Shown piece after piece: positions 25,906 through 34,052 of a stretch of DNA of 64,000 nt (its first letter is position 1; each line of letters opens with the position of its first letter). The notes under the pieces are model-generated. The model was not told the DNA's origin, ran no database searches, and was given only the letters and a program-made list of their open reading frames with translations. Origin of the DNA: Nocardia sp. NBC_00508 (GTDB taxonomy: Bacteria > Actinomycetota > Actinomycetes > Mycobacteriales > Mycobacteriaceae); assembly GCF_036346875.1 (NCBI RefSeq), contig NZ_CP107852.1, positions 186,001 through 250,000 on the forward strand. The letters run 5' to 3'. The position numbers and the translations under genes were made by a program.

Positions 25906-26750
25906 CGGTGCATCCTTTGGCGATCGCCGGTGGGGGCCGTCGATCCGGGGGTGGAGGTGTAGCCGGCGAGGTCATCCCGCAGTCGGCGGAGCAGGCTGAA
26001 CCGATGCGGGCCGACGAGATAGAAATGACCGCCGAGGAAATGCCCGCGGCGCATCGAGCCCGTGGTGTACCGACGCCACTGGCCGGTCTGCTCCTCGTCG
26101 GCGATGAGATCGCCCGCAGCGGAGTACACGGTCAGCGGACAATCCAGTGGCGGCCGGGGTTGCGGCCGGTAGGTCTCGCACGCACGCAGGTCCGCGCGCA
26201 GGGTTGGAAGTCGGCGATCGAACTGTGATCTCGCACCGGAACCCAGTAGTCCACCCAGCTCGCGCACCCAAGCCAGGAGCTCGTCATCGGACAGTTCGGC
26301 GCCGAGTGAAGTCCCGTACAGATGCGGGGCCCGGCTGCCGGAGACGAACAGGTGCGCGGGCGCGGGCGCACCTCGCTCGCGCAGCACGCAAGCCACCTCG
26401 TACGCCAGCAGAGCGCCCATGCTGTGCCCGAAGAACGCGTAGCGGTCGAGGAAGCCCTGCCCGATCAGCGCCGTGGCGACCTCGCGCGCCAGCGCCCGGA
26501 TATCGGTCGAGGCCGGCTCCCACAAGCGAAGTCCGCGCCCGGGCAACAATAGCGGAACGACATGGACATCCGGGCCCAGATGATCCGGCCAGTCCCGGAA
26601 AACCGACGGTGCGCCGCCCGCGTGGGCGAAGCACACCAGCCGGATAGCCACCGGTCGTGCGTCGACACCGGAGAACCACAGACCACTCGGGTCCGGTGCC
26701 GGCCGTTGCGTGCGGAGTTCGAGTGGCACCGTCGGCATAGCCTTGCTCAC
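25902..26750 (-). CDS. redJ: Type II thioesterase (RedJ-like)
   Basis: This is a 282-residue alpha/beta hydrolase of the type II thioesterase group found beside NRPS and PKS genes. The nucleophile elbow is FFGHSMGALLAYE, the acid is in YSAAGDLIADEE and the catalytic His is in FLGGHFYLV. I took a GTG at 26750, which overlaps the adenylation gene's TGA as GTGA. An ATG four codons later is nearly equal. Such enzymes remove wrong acyl groups from carrier proteins or release the fatty acid; RedJ in undecylprodigiosin synthesis acts on the acyl-ACP of the alkyl branch. Which carrier it serves here is unknown. Confidence 0.85.
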   Translation of the reverse strand: MSKAMPTVPLELRTQRPAPDPSGLWFSGVDARPVAIRLVCFAHAGGAPSVFRDWPDHLGPDVHVVPLLLPGRGLRLWEPASTDIRALAREVATALIGQGFLDRYAFFGHSMGALLAYEVACVLRERGAPAPAHLFVSGSRAPHLYGTSLGAELSDDELLAWVRELGGLLGSGARSQFDRRLPTLRADLRACETYRPQPRPPLDCPLTVYSAAGDLIADEEQTGQWRRYTTGSMRRGHFLGGHFYLVGPHRFSLLRRLRDDLAGYTSTPGSTAPTGDRQRMHR

Positions 26751-28288
26751 CCGGCGAGACACCGATAGTCGATCTTGCCGTTGGCATTGCGCGGCAACAC
26801 ATTTACGCGGATTGCCTTGCGCGGCAACATGTATCGAGGCAAGTGCTCGGCACAATGACGTTTCAACTCGATGAGCGTCGGCTCCGGCGCGCCGGCTCGG
26901 ATCGTATAGAAGACCACGAGCCGCGCGGTCGAGCCTTCCGCGGCGACGATCACCGCCGCCTCGTCGATCGAGGAGTGCCGCACAATCACCGATTCGATCT
27001 CGCCGAGTTCGGTGCGGTACCCGGACAGCTTCACCATCCGGTCCTTGCGTCCGCGATAGATGATGTGGCCGTCGACGCAACTCACGAGATCGCCGGTCGG
27101 GTGGCGGCGCTGCCGATGCTGCTCTGCCATAGGTTCCCGCTCCCGCCGCCAATATCCTGGGGTGACGCAATCGCCTTCGACCACCAGCTCGCCGAATGCG
27201 TCGGGCCCGTCGATCGGCAGCCCGTGCTCGTCGACGATCAGCAATTTGGCATCGCCGACCGGTAGCCCGAGCGGCAACGGCTCGTCACAGGCCAGGTCCT
27301 GGGCGGTCACCCGGTGGTAGGTGCACACGTTCGTCTCGGTGGGTCCGTACAGGTTGTAGAGCTGTGTGTGCTCGTGCAGCAGCAGGGCGAGTTCGGCCAG
27401 TCGAGGTTTCGGATATACCTCACCGGCGAAGAGCACATAGCGCAGGCCGCGGACGGTCTCGGGCACCAGCGCACCGCACGCGGTCAGTAGAGTCAGGATC
27501 GACGGCACCGAATACCACACGGTGACACCGTGTTCGCGGATGCCGGCGGCCAGCGCCGCCGGATCACGCGCTTGCTCGTCCTCGATGATCCACATCGCCG
27601 CGCCGACCGATATGGCGACGAACAGGTCGAATGTGCTGAGGTCGAAGTTGAACGAGGCATGGTTGGCGAAAACGTCCGCGGCGCCCACGGCCAGCTCGGC
27701 ACATGCCCAGTCGATGAACGCACCAAGGTTGCGATGGGAGATCTGCACGCCCTTCGGCGTCCCTGTGGACCCGGAAGTGTAGAGAATCGCGGCCAGGCTG
27801 GACGGCGTGATCGCCGCGCGCGGCACCCGGATCGCCTCGGCGCCGGCGACGAAGTTCGACCAGCTGACCGTCCGCACCGTCGCGACAGCGTCGCCGACGC
27901 GGTCGACGACCACCACGGTGCGGACCGAGTCCGGCAGTTCCAGGCTCGCGAGTTGGGGCAGGTGCCGCTCGTCAGTGACGAGCAGGATCGGTTCGGTGTC
28001 CTCGACGATCGTCGTCAGCCGACTCACCGGGTGCGCGCCGTCGACGGCGACATACGCACACCCGCGGTGCAGCGCACCCAGCATCGTCTGGACGTACTCC
28101 GGGCGTTTGTCCATCCAGATGACCACGCGATCACCCCGCGCGGCACCGAGTTCGCGCAGCCGGTGCGCCACCGCGTTCACCGCGGTGGCCAGCTCACCGT
28201 AGGTGAGCGTGGTCCGCCCGAGCAGCGCCGGACGAGCCGCGTGCTCGTCGGAATCGATATCCGGCAGGCAGATGACGCGGTCGCTCAC
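26747..28288 (-). CDS. redM: Amino acid adenylation enzyme, probable L-prolyl-AMP ligase (RedM/PigI-like)
   Basis: This 513-residue stand-alone NRPS adenylation domain has the core motifs A3 ILYTSGSTGTPKGV, A5 YNLYGPTETNVCTY, A7 TGDLV, A8 RMVKLSGYRTELGEIE and A10 PRNANGKIDYR. No carrier or condensation domain is attached. In prodiginine and other pyrrole-forming pathways such a free enzyme loads L-proline onto a free PCP. The PCP, the prolyl dehydrogenase and this enzyme are all present here. The start is the GTG at 28288, overlapping the oxoamine synthase stop as GTGA. Proline as substrate is inferred from the context and not from a specificity-code analysis. Confidence 0.85.
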   Translation of the reverse strand: MSDRVICLPDIDSDEHAARPALLGRTTLTYGELATAVNAVAHRLRELGAARGDRVVIWMDKRPEYVQTMLGALHRGCAYVAVDGAHPVSRLTTIVEDTEPILLVTDERHLPQLASLELPDSVRTVVVVDRVGDAVATVRTVSWSNFVAGAEAIRVPRAAITPSSLAAILYTSGSTGTPKGVQISHRNLGAFIDWACAELAVGAADVFANHASFNFDLSTFDLFVAISVGAAMWIIEDEQARDPAALAAGIREHGVTVWYSVPSILTLLTACGALVPETVRGLRYVLFAGEVYPKPRLAELALLLHEHTQLYNLYGPTETNVCTYHRVTAQDLACDEPLPLGLPVGDAKLLIVDEHGLPIDGPDAFGELVVEGDCVTPGYWRREREPMAEQHRQRRHPTGDLVSCVDGHIIYRGRKDRMVKLSGYRTELGEIESVIVRHSSIDEAAVIVAAEGSTARLVVFYTIRAGAPEPTLIELKRHCAEHLPRYMLPRKAIRVNVLPRNANGKIDYRCLAG

Positions 28289-29892
28289 GGCAGTACCCCG
28301 GTTTCCCGGCCCGCGTCGATGAAGATCTGGGCCGCCAGGGCCAGATCCTCCGGCGTGTGCTCGGAGGTGACGCTGACGCGCAGCCGGGCCTCGCCGAGCG
28401 GGACGCCGGGGAAAACCACTGTCTGGCAGAACAATCCGCGCGCGCGGACCGCTCGGCCCATCTCCATGGCCTGGCGCTCGTCGCGGACGACGATCGGCAA
28501 GATCGCGCTCCGAGTACGTTCCAGGTCGAATCCGGCATCGGTGAGGTATCCGATCAGGCTGCGAATATTGTTCCACAGCACAGTGATTCGCTCGGGCTCG
28601 CGCTCCATCACGTCGATAGAGGCGATCAGTCCCGCCGCGACACCGGCCGGGATGGTCGCGGCGAACACATACGAGTTGGAGTAGAAGCGCAGGTAATCGA
28701 TCACCTCCTCGTCGCCGACGACGAAGCCGCCCATTCCCGCCAGGGTCTTGCTCATCGTGCCGAGTTCCAGATCGACCTCACCCTTCAGGCCGAAGTGCTC
28801 GGCGGTGCCCGTGCCCCGGGCGCCGAGGACCCCGGTGGCGTGCGCGTCGTCGACCAGCACCCGCGCACCGTAGGACCGGGCCAACCGGACGATCTCCGGC
28901 AGCTCGCAGATATCGCCGTGCATGCTGAATACGCCGTCGGTGACGATCAGCATCCCCCTGGCCTGCTCGGCGCACCGATCCAGGACGCTCTCTAGGTGTG
29001 CCATATCGTTGTGGCGGTAGATCCGGCGCAGCCCGCCGGATAGTTTCCAGCCGTCGACGATGCTCATGTGATTGAGCTTGTCCACGATGACCGCATCCTT
29101 GGCCCTAACCAGCGCCGAGATCGCGCCCAGGTTGGCGGCGTAGCCGCCCGGGTACACGATGGCGGCCTCGCGCCCTTTGAAGGCGGCGAGCCTACGCTCG
29201 AGTTCCTTGTGCAGGTAGTTGGTTCCGCCGATGATGCGGCACCCGGTATTGGTGGCACCGAATTCCCGGGTGGCGGCGCAGATCGCGTCGACGACCTGCG
29301 GATGGTTGGCCAGGCCGAGATAGTTGTTCGAGCCGAACATCAGGAATTCGCGAGTGCGACCGGAGATTTCGTCGTAGATCCGGGCCCGGTTGGTGCACCG
29401 CGACCGCAGCGGCATGCCATACCAGTACAGGCGCTCGGCTTCGCGATCACGGCGATGCGCGGCGAACTCCGCAGCCTTGGCGAACAGGTCACGTTCGTCG
29501 CTGACCAGGAAGTCGCGCATCGAGCGACCATCCCAGGCCGTGATTCCGGCAGGCCCGATCGGATCCACCTCGCCGATCGCCAGCTCCAGCTCGGCGAACG
29601 TGCGGGGGTCCGGCGGCGCCGCGTCGGTGGCCGCACGGTCGGCGTAGGTTTCCAGTTCCCCGATCAGCGCGCCCAGGGTGGTGACCGAGATATCGGAGGT
29701 GAGATTGGCGGGCAGGGCCAATTGCTTCGCCGCGTCCCCGATAATCGCGACGAGCACAACCGAGTCGATACCCAGCTCGCCCTCGAGATCGGCCGTTGGA
29801 TCGAGTTGGTCGCGCCGGTAATGTGTATGCCGCATGGCCGTCGCGATGACCACCTCGGACACCGAATCCACCGCCGCTGTCGTTTCAGCCAT
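28285..29892 (-). CDS. redN: ACP-alpha-oxoamine synthase fusion (RedN/PigH-like), single ACP
   Basis: This is a 535-residue protein. Residues about 8-90 form one acyl carrier domain with the attachment serine Ser44 in ELGIDSVVLVA. Residues about 130-535 are a PLP-dependent alpha-oxoamine synthase with FGSNNYLGLANHP, VDDAHATG (348-355) and the PLP lysine Lys382 in GTMSKTLAGMGG. PigH/RedN condense the malonyl-derived acyl thioester with serine, with loss of carbon dioxide, to make the second pyrrole ring of the bipyrrole. From memory, PigH has two tandem ACPs and is about 650 residues, so this protein is about one carrier domain shorter. It overlaps the adenylation gene and starts ten bases after the PCP gene. 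Confidence 0.85.
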   Translation of the reverse strand: MAETTAAVDSVSEVVIATAMRHTHYRRDQLDPTADLEGELGIDSVVLVAIIGDAAKQLALPANLTSDISVTTLGALIGELETYADRAATDAAPPDPRTFAELELAIGEVDPIGPAGITAWDGRSMRDFLVSDERDLFAKAAEFAAHRRDREAERLYWYGMPLRSRCTNRARIYDEISGRTREFLMFGSNNYLGLANHPQVVDAICAATREFGATNTGCRIIGGTNYLHKELERRLAAFKGREAAIVYPGGYAANLGAISALVRAKDAVIVDKLNHMSIVDGWKLSGGLRRIYRHNDMAHLESVLDRCAEQARGMLIVTDGVFSMHGDICELPEIVRLARSYGARVLVDDAHATGVLGARGTGTAEHFGLKGEVDLELGTMSKTLAGMGGFVVGDEEVIDYLRFYSNSYVFAATIPAGVAAGLIASIDVMEREPERITVLWNNIRSLIGYLTDAGFDLERTRSAILPIVVRDERQAMEMGRAVRARGLFCQTVVFPGVPLGEARLRVSVTSEHTPEDLALAAQIFIDAGRETGVLP

Positions 29893-29902
29893 CGAATGTC
29901 CC

Positions 29903-30148
29903 CTACTTCCTGCGAAAGCGCTCGATCAGGTCCGCGATAACCGCGACGGACCGGAAATTCTCCGGCCTGACCTCCTGGAGCGGAATGACAATCCCGAATT
30001 CCGCCTGAATGGCATGCACCAAATCGAATACTTCGGCAGAAGAGATGATGTTCAGTTCCAGCAGCGGCGTGTCCGCGGACAGTCCTTCACTTTTTCCATC
30101 CAGCCACGAATCGGCGATGCACTCCAGCAGGAAAGCTTGTGCTGTCAC
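29903..30148 (-). CDS. redO: Peptidyl carrier protein (RedO/PigG-like)
   Basis: This is an 81-residue carrier protein. I chose the GTG at 30148 because GGAG lies five bases before it and the length fits a single carrier domain; an in-frame codon further up would add 21 unlikely residues. The attachment serine is Ser36 in ELNIISSAEVFDLV. The residue before it is Ile instead of the usual Asp. It is expected to carry proline during oxidation to pyrrole-2-carboxyl thioester. It is the first gene of a leftward operon of nine genes that reaches to 17966, and the SARP gene diverges from it. Confidence 0.82.
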   Translation of the reverse strand: MTAQAFLLECIADSWLDGKSEGLSADTPLLELNIISSAEVFDLVHAIQAEFGIVIPLQEVRPENFRSVAVIADLIERFRRK

Positions 30149-30359
30149 AACTACTCCAATATCGCAGTCAGCGGCTACGGATGTCTCATAAACAATCCGA
30201 CCTTGACCCACAACGCTGACGAAACCACTGACGAGCTACTGACACACCGCCCGGTGTCGTGTGGCCACATTCCGACGCTGCGACAATGGTGACAAATAAC
30301 CACAATGCCCTCTGTGCGATAGTTGTGACCCGTAATTAGCATCGTTCTCACCAGGGGAA
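30149..30359. promoter_or_regulatory. Divergent promoter region between PCP operon and SARP gene
   Basis: This region of 211 bases separates the leftward nine-gene operon from the SARP gene. It is AT-richer than its surroundings. It holds a triple direct repeat at 30216-30245 and a fourth weaker copy, read GTCAAGG on the minus strand at 30201-30207, followed by the AT-rich TTGTTTATGA that could be the -10 region of the operon. The SARP promoter lies nearer its own start. Confidence 0.55.
30216..30245 (-). promoter_or_regulatory. Candidate SARP operator: three direct GTCAG repeats
   Basis: On the minus strand GTCAG occurs at 30243-30239, 30232-30228 and 30220-30216, giving periods of 11 and 12 bases. 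Two copies extend to TCGTCAG. The same pattern with the same two periods is found before the PPTase operon at 13758-13789. SARP proteins recognise such repeats next to the -35 region. I infer that the product of the adjacent SARP gene binds both sites and switches on both operons. Confidence 0.6.
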
Positions 30360-31283
30360 ATGTCGAGTAAGAGAGGTTCGCCAATGGCGCTCAGCCTGTC
30401 CTGGGACGCACCCGCCACCACCGCACGGGACGATGTGCGGCACACCGGCGCCGTCCACATCGATATACTCGGGTCCATTTCCCTCGTCACCGCCGACAGC
30501 CGCACAGAATTGCGGGCCGGCAAGATCCGATCGATGCTGGCCGTTCTCGCCCTCAAGGCCGGGAACACCGTCTACTACAACGAGCTCACCGAAGAATTGT
30601 GGCCGGGCGAGCTGCTCAAGAATCCACGAAACGCAATTCAGGCGCAGGCGACGCGCATCCGAAAGACAATGGAGAAGTGCACGGACGGGATCGGAGAACC
30701 GATTGAGTTGCGCGCGGTGCAGAACGGCTACGTGCTCGACATTCCACGCGATGCCGTGGACGCCAACAGATTCCTCGATTACACCACGCGTGGATTCAGC
30801 GACCTGGCCGTCGATCCGGTGCGCGCGCTGCGGTCACTGCAGCAGGGACTGCGGCTGTGGCGCGGGCCGGCACTGCTGAACACCCACGCCGGCGAACGAT
30901 GCCGATCCGCCGCCGCCTTCCTCGAGGAGCAGCGCATCCTGGCCTGGGAGGATCTGGTCAGCGCGCATCTGTTGCTCGGTAACAACCGCCAGGCCATCGT
31001 CGAACTGCAACGGCTCGTCGCGGCCGACCCGTCGCGCGAGCACCTGTGTGGACTGCTGATGCTGGCGCTCTACCGCACCGGCCGTCAGTCCGAGGCCCTG
31101 CATCTGTTCCATCGGACCAGACAGCGACTGGATACTGAGCTCGGGGTCGAACCCGGCCGCGCGCTATCGCGCCTCTACGAGAGCATCCTCGCGCAGGACA
31201 GCACGCTCGACTCGGCCGCGGCGGTACTGAGACGTGCGGAAGTCGACCCGCGTCCGGTGACGAAGAACCGCCTGACAGCCTGA
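30360..31283 (+). CDS. SARP-family pathway activator (RedD-like)
   Basis: This is a 307-residue regulator of the Streptomyces antibiotic regulatory protein family. Residues about 30-130 form an OmpR-like winged helix (DILGSISLVTADSRTELRAG, then the recognition region NAIQAQATRIRKTME). Residues about 135-290 form the bacterial transcriptional activation domain, with HLLLGNNRQAIVELQRL and LYRTGRQSEALHLFHRTRQ. RedD has the same build and activates undecylprodigiosin genes. The ATG at 30360 has AGGGG close by; an ATG at 30384 with GAGAGG upstream is also possible and would better fit the domain start. It diverges from the biosynthetic operon and is very likely its activator. Confidence 0.88.
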   Translation: MSSKRGSPMALSLSWDAPATTARDDVRHTGAVHIDILGSISLVTADSRTELRAGKIRSMLAVLALKAGNTVYYNELTEELWPGELLKNPRNAIQAQATRIRKTMEKCTDGIGEPIELRAVQNGYVLDIPRDAVDANRFLDYTTRGFSDLAVDPVRALRSLQQGLRLWRGPALLNTHAGERCRSAAAFLEEQRILAWEDLVSAHLLLGNNRQAIVELQRLVAADPSREHLCGLLMLALYRTGRQSEALHLFHRTRQRLDTELGVEPGRALSRLYESILAQDSTLDSAAAVLRRAEVDPRPVTKNRLTA

Positions 31284-31424
31284 CACGGTCGCTGTCAGCG
31301 GTCCAGCGCCACTCCGTCTGATCAACGCCACGGCAGTCAGGCCAATGCGCATTGCCCGCCAGGAACATCAGCGAAGATGAATCGAGAGGCCGGTCAACTT
31401 CTCCGTAGCGCGGTGATGACCTGG

Positions 31425-32822
31425 TCAGCAGCGGGAAGGTGGACCCCACAGTCGCCCGGCTCGCCACCGCGCCGTCGCCCGCCCGATATCGGTTGCCGGA
31501 GGCTCGCCGTAAAGCCACTCACGGGCCAGTCGATGCCAATTGTTGGTCGTCTCGAGCTGACCGAGCGCCGCGAAGGTGAACAGGTCCGCGCGCCTCGAGA
31601 ACACGTGCTCGGCCGGCAGCCGCTGATGCCGTACACCCCGGAATTCGGCCGCCCTCGGGTCGACGGCGAGCACCACTGCCCCGGTGGCGAGTTCGGGGGT
31701 GATCGCGATCTCCTCGTCGAGCAAATGCCAACCCGAGGCGGCCCACACGTATTCCAGGCATTCCTGCGGGGTGACGCCCGCGTCCCGGTCGATGATGCCG
31801 CGTCCGACCCACGCCTGGTACAGATCCCAGGCCCGGTGTTCACCGGCGGCCAGCAGGGACGCACGCTCGAATTCGGCGTCGGCGGGATTGATCCGGTGAT
31901 AGAGCCCGAAATCCACGAAGGCGAGGCGACCGTCCCTGTGCAGAAGGATGTTGCCGGGATGTGGGTCGCCGCAGAACTCGTAGTCGGAGAAGATCGAATT
32001 GATGTAGAAGCGGTAGATCAGCTCACCGATCCGATCGCGGTCGGTCCCGGGCAAAGCCTGAATCTCTTGGAAGGACTTCCCTTCGACGAAGTCTGTCACG
32101 AGAACGTGGTGCGCGCAGTGTTCTCCGATGCTGTCGGGGACGGTGATGAAAGGATGATCGTGGAAGCGGGACGCGACTGCATGCTGGGTCCGCGCTTCAC
32201 GGAGGTAGTCGAGTTCACTGCCGATGTTGCGGGCGATCTCTTCCAGCACGGCGGCGTCTGCCGCGCTGGGCAGCACGGATCTCCACAGCTTGGCGAACAA
32301 CTGCAAGTTGCGCATGTCCGCCTGGACGGCCTCGTCCACCCCGGGGTATTTCACCTTCACCGCGACCATGCGCCCGTTGTGCAACCTCGCCCGATACACC
32401 TGGCCGATCGAGGCTGCGGCCACCGGCACCTCGTCGAAATCGGCGAACACTCGCGACATCGGCCCCAGATCACCCTCGATGACCTTCCGCATCGCCCTGA
32501 ACGGAACCTCCGGGGCGCGATCTCGAAGTTCGGCGAGTTTGACCCGAAACAGTTCACGGTGTGATTCCGGGACGAGGTCGACATCGAGAACCGACAGCAT
32601 CTGCCCCAGCTTCATCGCCGCACCTTTCATGCCGCCGAGCACAGTGACCATTTGCTGCGCGGCTTGCAGAGCGGACCGCTCGGCGAGTATTTGCCGGGCT
32701 TCGTCGGGCCGACCGATCATCGACAACCGAGTCCCGACCCCACGCACAGCCTGCCCCGCGACCAGCCGGCCCACCCGACTCCCGCGCACCAGTCGACCTC
32801 TGGGCACCCGACCGGCCGCCAT
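31425..32822 (-). CDS. UbiB/ABC1-family atypical kinase (stand-alone)
   Basis: This is a 465-residue protein. I took the ATG at 32822, which follows GGAGG at the right distance; an upstream in-frame ATG at 32846 is weaker. The family motifs are AMKLGQMLSVLD (KxGQ), the Ala-rich loop AAASIGQVYRA, VAVKVKYPG with the catalytic-type lysine, CGDPHPGNILLH and FVDFGLYH. UbiB-family proteins hydrolyse ATP in lipid or quinone metabolism and rarely show protein kinase activity. It lies just outside the SARP gene and is a second UbiB homologue within about 21 kb of the fused one. Whether it belongs to the biosynthetic cluster is open. Confidence 0.85.
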   Translation of the reverse strand: MAAGRVPRGRLVRGSRVGRLVAGQAVRGVGTRLSMIGRPDEARQILAERSALQAAQQMVTVLGGMKGAAMKLGQMLSVLDVDLVPESHRELFRVKLAELRDRAPEVPFRAMRKVIEGDLGPMSRVFADFDEVPVAAASIGQVYRARLHNGRMVAVKVKYPGVDEAVQADMRNLQLFAKLWRSVLPSAADAAVLEEIARNIGSELDYLREARTQHAVASRFHDHPFITVPDSIGEHCAHHVLVTDFVEGKSFQEIQALPGTDRDRIGELIYRFYINSIFSDYEFCGDPHPGNILLHRDGRLAFVDFGLYHRINPADAEFERASLLAAGEHRAWDLYQAWVGRGIIDRDAGVTPQECLEYVWAASGWHLLDEEIAITPELATGAVVLAVDPRAAEFRGVRHQRLPAEHVFSRRADLFTFAALGQLETTNNWHRLAREWLYGEPPATDIGRATARWRAGRLWGPPSRC

Positions 32823-32996
32823 CTGCACCTCCGTGGGCCCGCCCATGGCCTATGTCGCGCGCCGCTGCGGTCAGCTGTGCCCGCGCTGTCGGCCGTGAAT
32901 TCAATGGCCTAACAAGCTACCCCAAGCGGCAGTGGCATTCGACAACTACAGTGAAATGAGTAAAGCTCAGTTTTCACCCCAAGGCAGGGAAGTGTG

Positions 32997-33659
32997 ATGC
33001 CGCAGAAGGCCGCCCCACAGCACCGTCGCCCGACCCAGCAGCGCGCGAAGGAAACCAGGGAGCACATACTCGGCACCGCGGCACGGTTGTTCTGTGAGCG
33101 TGGAATCGCTGAAACGTCGACGAACCGGATCGCGGCGGCGGCCGGGTTGAGCATCGGCACGGTCTATCGGTACTTCCCCGATCGGGCCGCCATCGTCGAT
33201 GAACTGCTCGAGCGCCTTCTCGAGAACACAGACCGGCGCTTCACCCATTGGGTGTCCGACTTGTCGCAGCGCCCGACTCCGCAGCTGCTCCTCTCGGCTC
33301 CGCAGGTACTCACCGAGATGCTGGAACTCTTCACCGAAGAGTTGGTAGCCCACGCGTACTTGGTGCGCGCGCTGGTCGGCGGAGTTCAGTTCTACAGCAG
33401 CGGCATCCCGGAATTCGAACCGCGTCTGCGTCTACTGGTCAAGGTGCTGTTGATCCAGCTCCTCGGCCCCGGCGACGATCACAAGTACGACATGATGACA
33501 TACGTGCTGATCAATACCGGCTTCGCGGCGGTACTGCGCACAACGGCCCTGGAGGTCGACGACCACGAACGCCGCGAGGCCATCGCGATGACCGCACAGA
33601 TGATCGGCGCATGGCTCGACGCCGAAGTACGAGCTGCTCAACTCCCCGACACTCCCTGA
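32997..33659 (+). CDS. TetR-family regulator, paralogue 1
   Basis: This is a 220-residue TetR regulator. The ATG at 32997 directly follows an in-frame GTG. The helix-turn-helix is at about residues 30-60 (TSTNRIAAAAGLSIGTVYRY), preceded by a basic stretch RRPTQQRAKETREHIL. The C-terminal ligand-binding domain has the segments FTEELVAHAYLVRALVGG and GPGDDHKYDMM, shared with two further TetR genes at 35504 and 36219. It diverges from the UbiB-like gene, which it may control. The ligand is unknown. Confidence 0.88.
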   Translation: MPQKAAPQHRRPTQQRAKETREHILGTAARLFCERGIAETSTNRIAAAAGLSIGTVYRYFPDRAAIVDELLERLLENTDRRFTHWVSDLSQRPTPQLLLSAPQVLTEMLELFTEELVAHAYLVRALVGGVQFYSSGIPEFEPRLRLLVKVLLIQLLGPGDDHKYDMMTYVLINTGFAAVLRTTALEVDDHERREAIAMTAQMIGAWLDAEVRAAQLPDTP

Positions 33660-34052
33660 GCCCCGCAGCCAGGACCGGTCAGGACCGTGTCAGCGCCCTG
33701 CCAGTAACCCCAGGAGTGCATGCCGATCGGCTGAATCGGGCATTCAGCCCTGATCAACCGGACCGTGAGCACAGCCGCAAAAGTGAGCAACTGTCTCGCG
33801 GAACCATTGACGGATATCTTCGAACGCTGTTACGAATGGCCTTCGGCGCAGGTCACCGCCATGATTCACCGACATCGAGCGGTCGGGCAATGAGGAGTAG
33901 AAGCTGAGCCCGAGATCACCTTATCGTTGGGTCCCGACCGATCAAGTGCCACAGGTCAATCGCGTTCGTCGCGGGAATCCGCGGCCTCACGCGGCTGCGG
34001 ACCGGACCATCGGCCGGAAGAACCGCAGCAACTAGGCGGAAGGGAGTCGACG
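33660..34052. other. Intergenic stretch, no convincing gene
   Basis: This stretch of about 390 bases holds only a 42-codon open frame (GTG at 33765 to TGA at 33893), whose translation I do not recognise. The last 30 bases carry a purine-rich ribosome site for the gene at 34053. No hairpin terminator was obvious. Confidence 0.4.

Noticed and set aside
28285..29892. 8-amino-7-oxononanoate synthase of biotin synthesis
   Set aside because: An N-terminal carrier domain and no other biotin gene nearby.
31280..31298. CTGACA/TGTCAG hairpin after the SARP gene as terminator or extra SARP site
   Set aside because: Six-base stem only and no second repeat with 11-bp spacing; too weak to claim.
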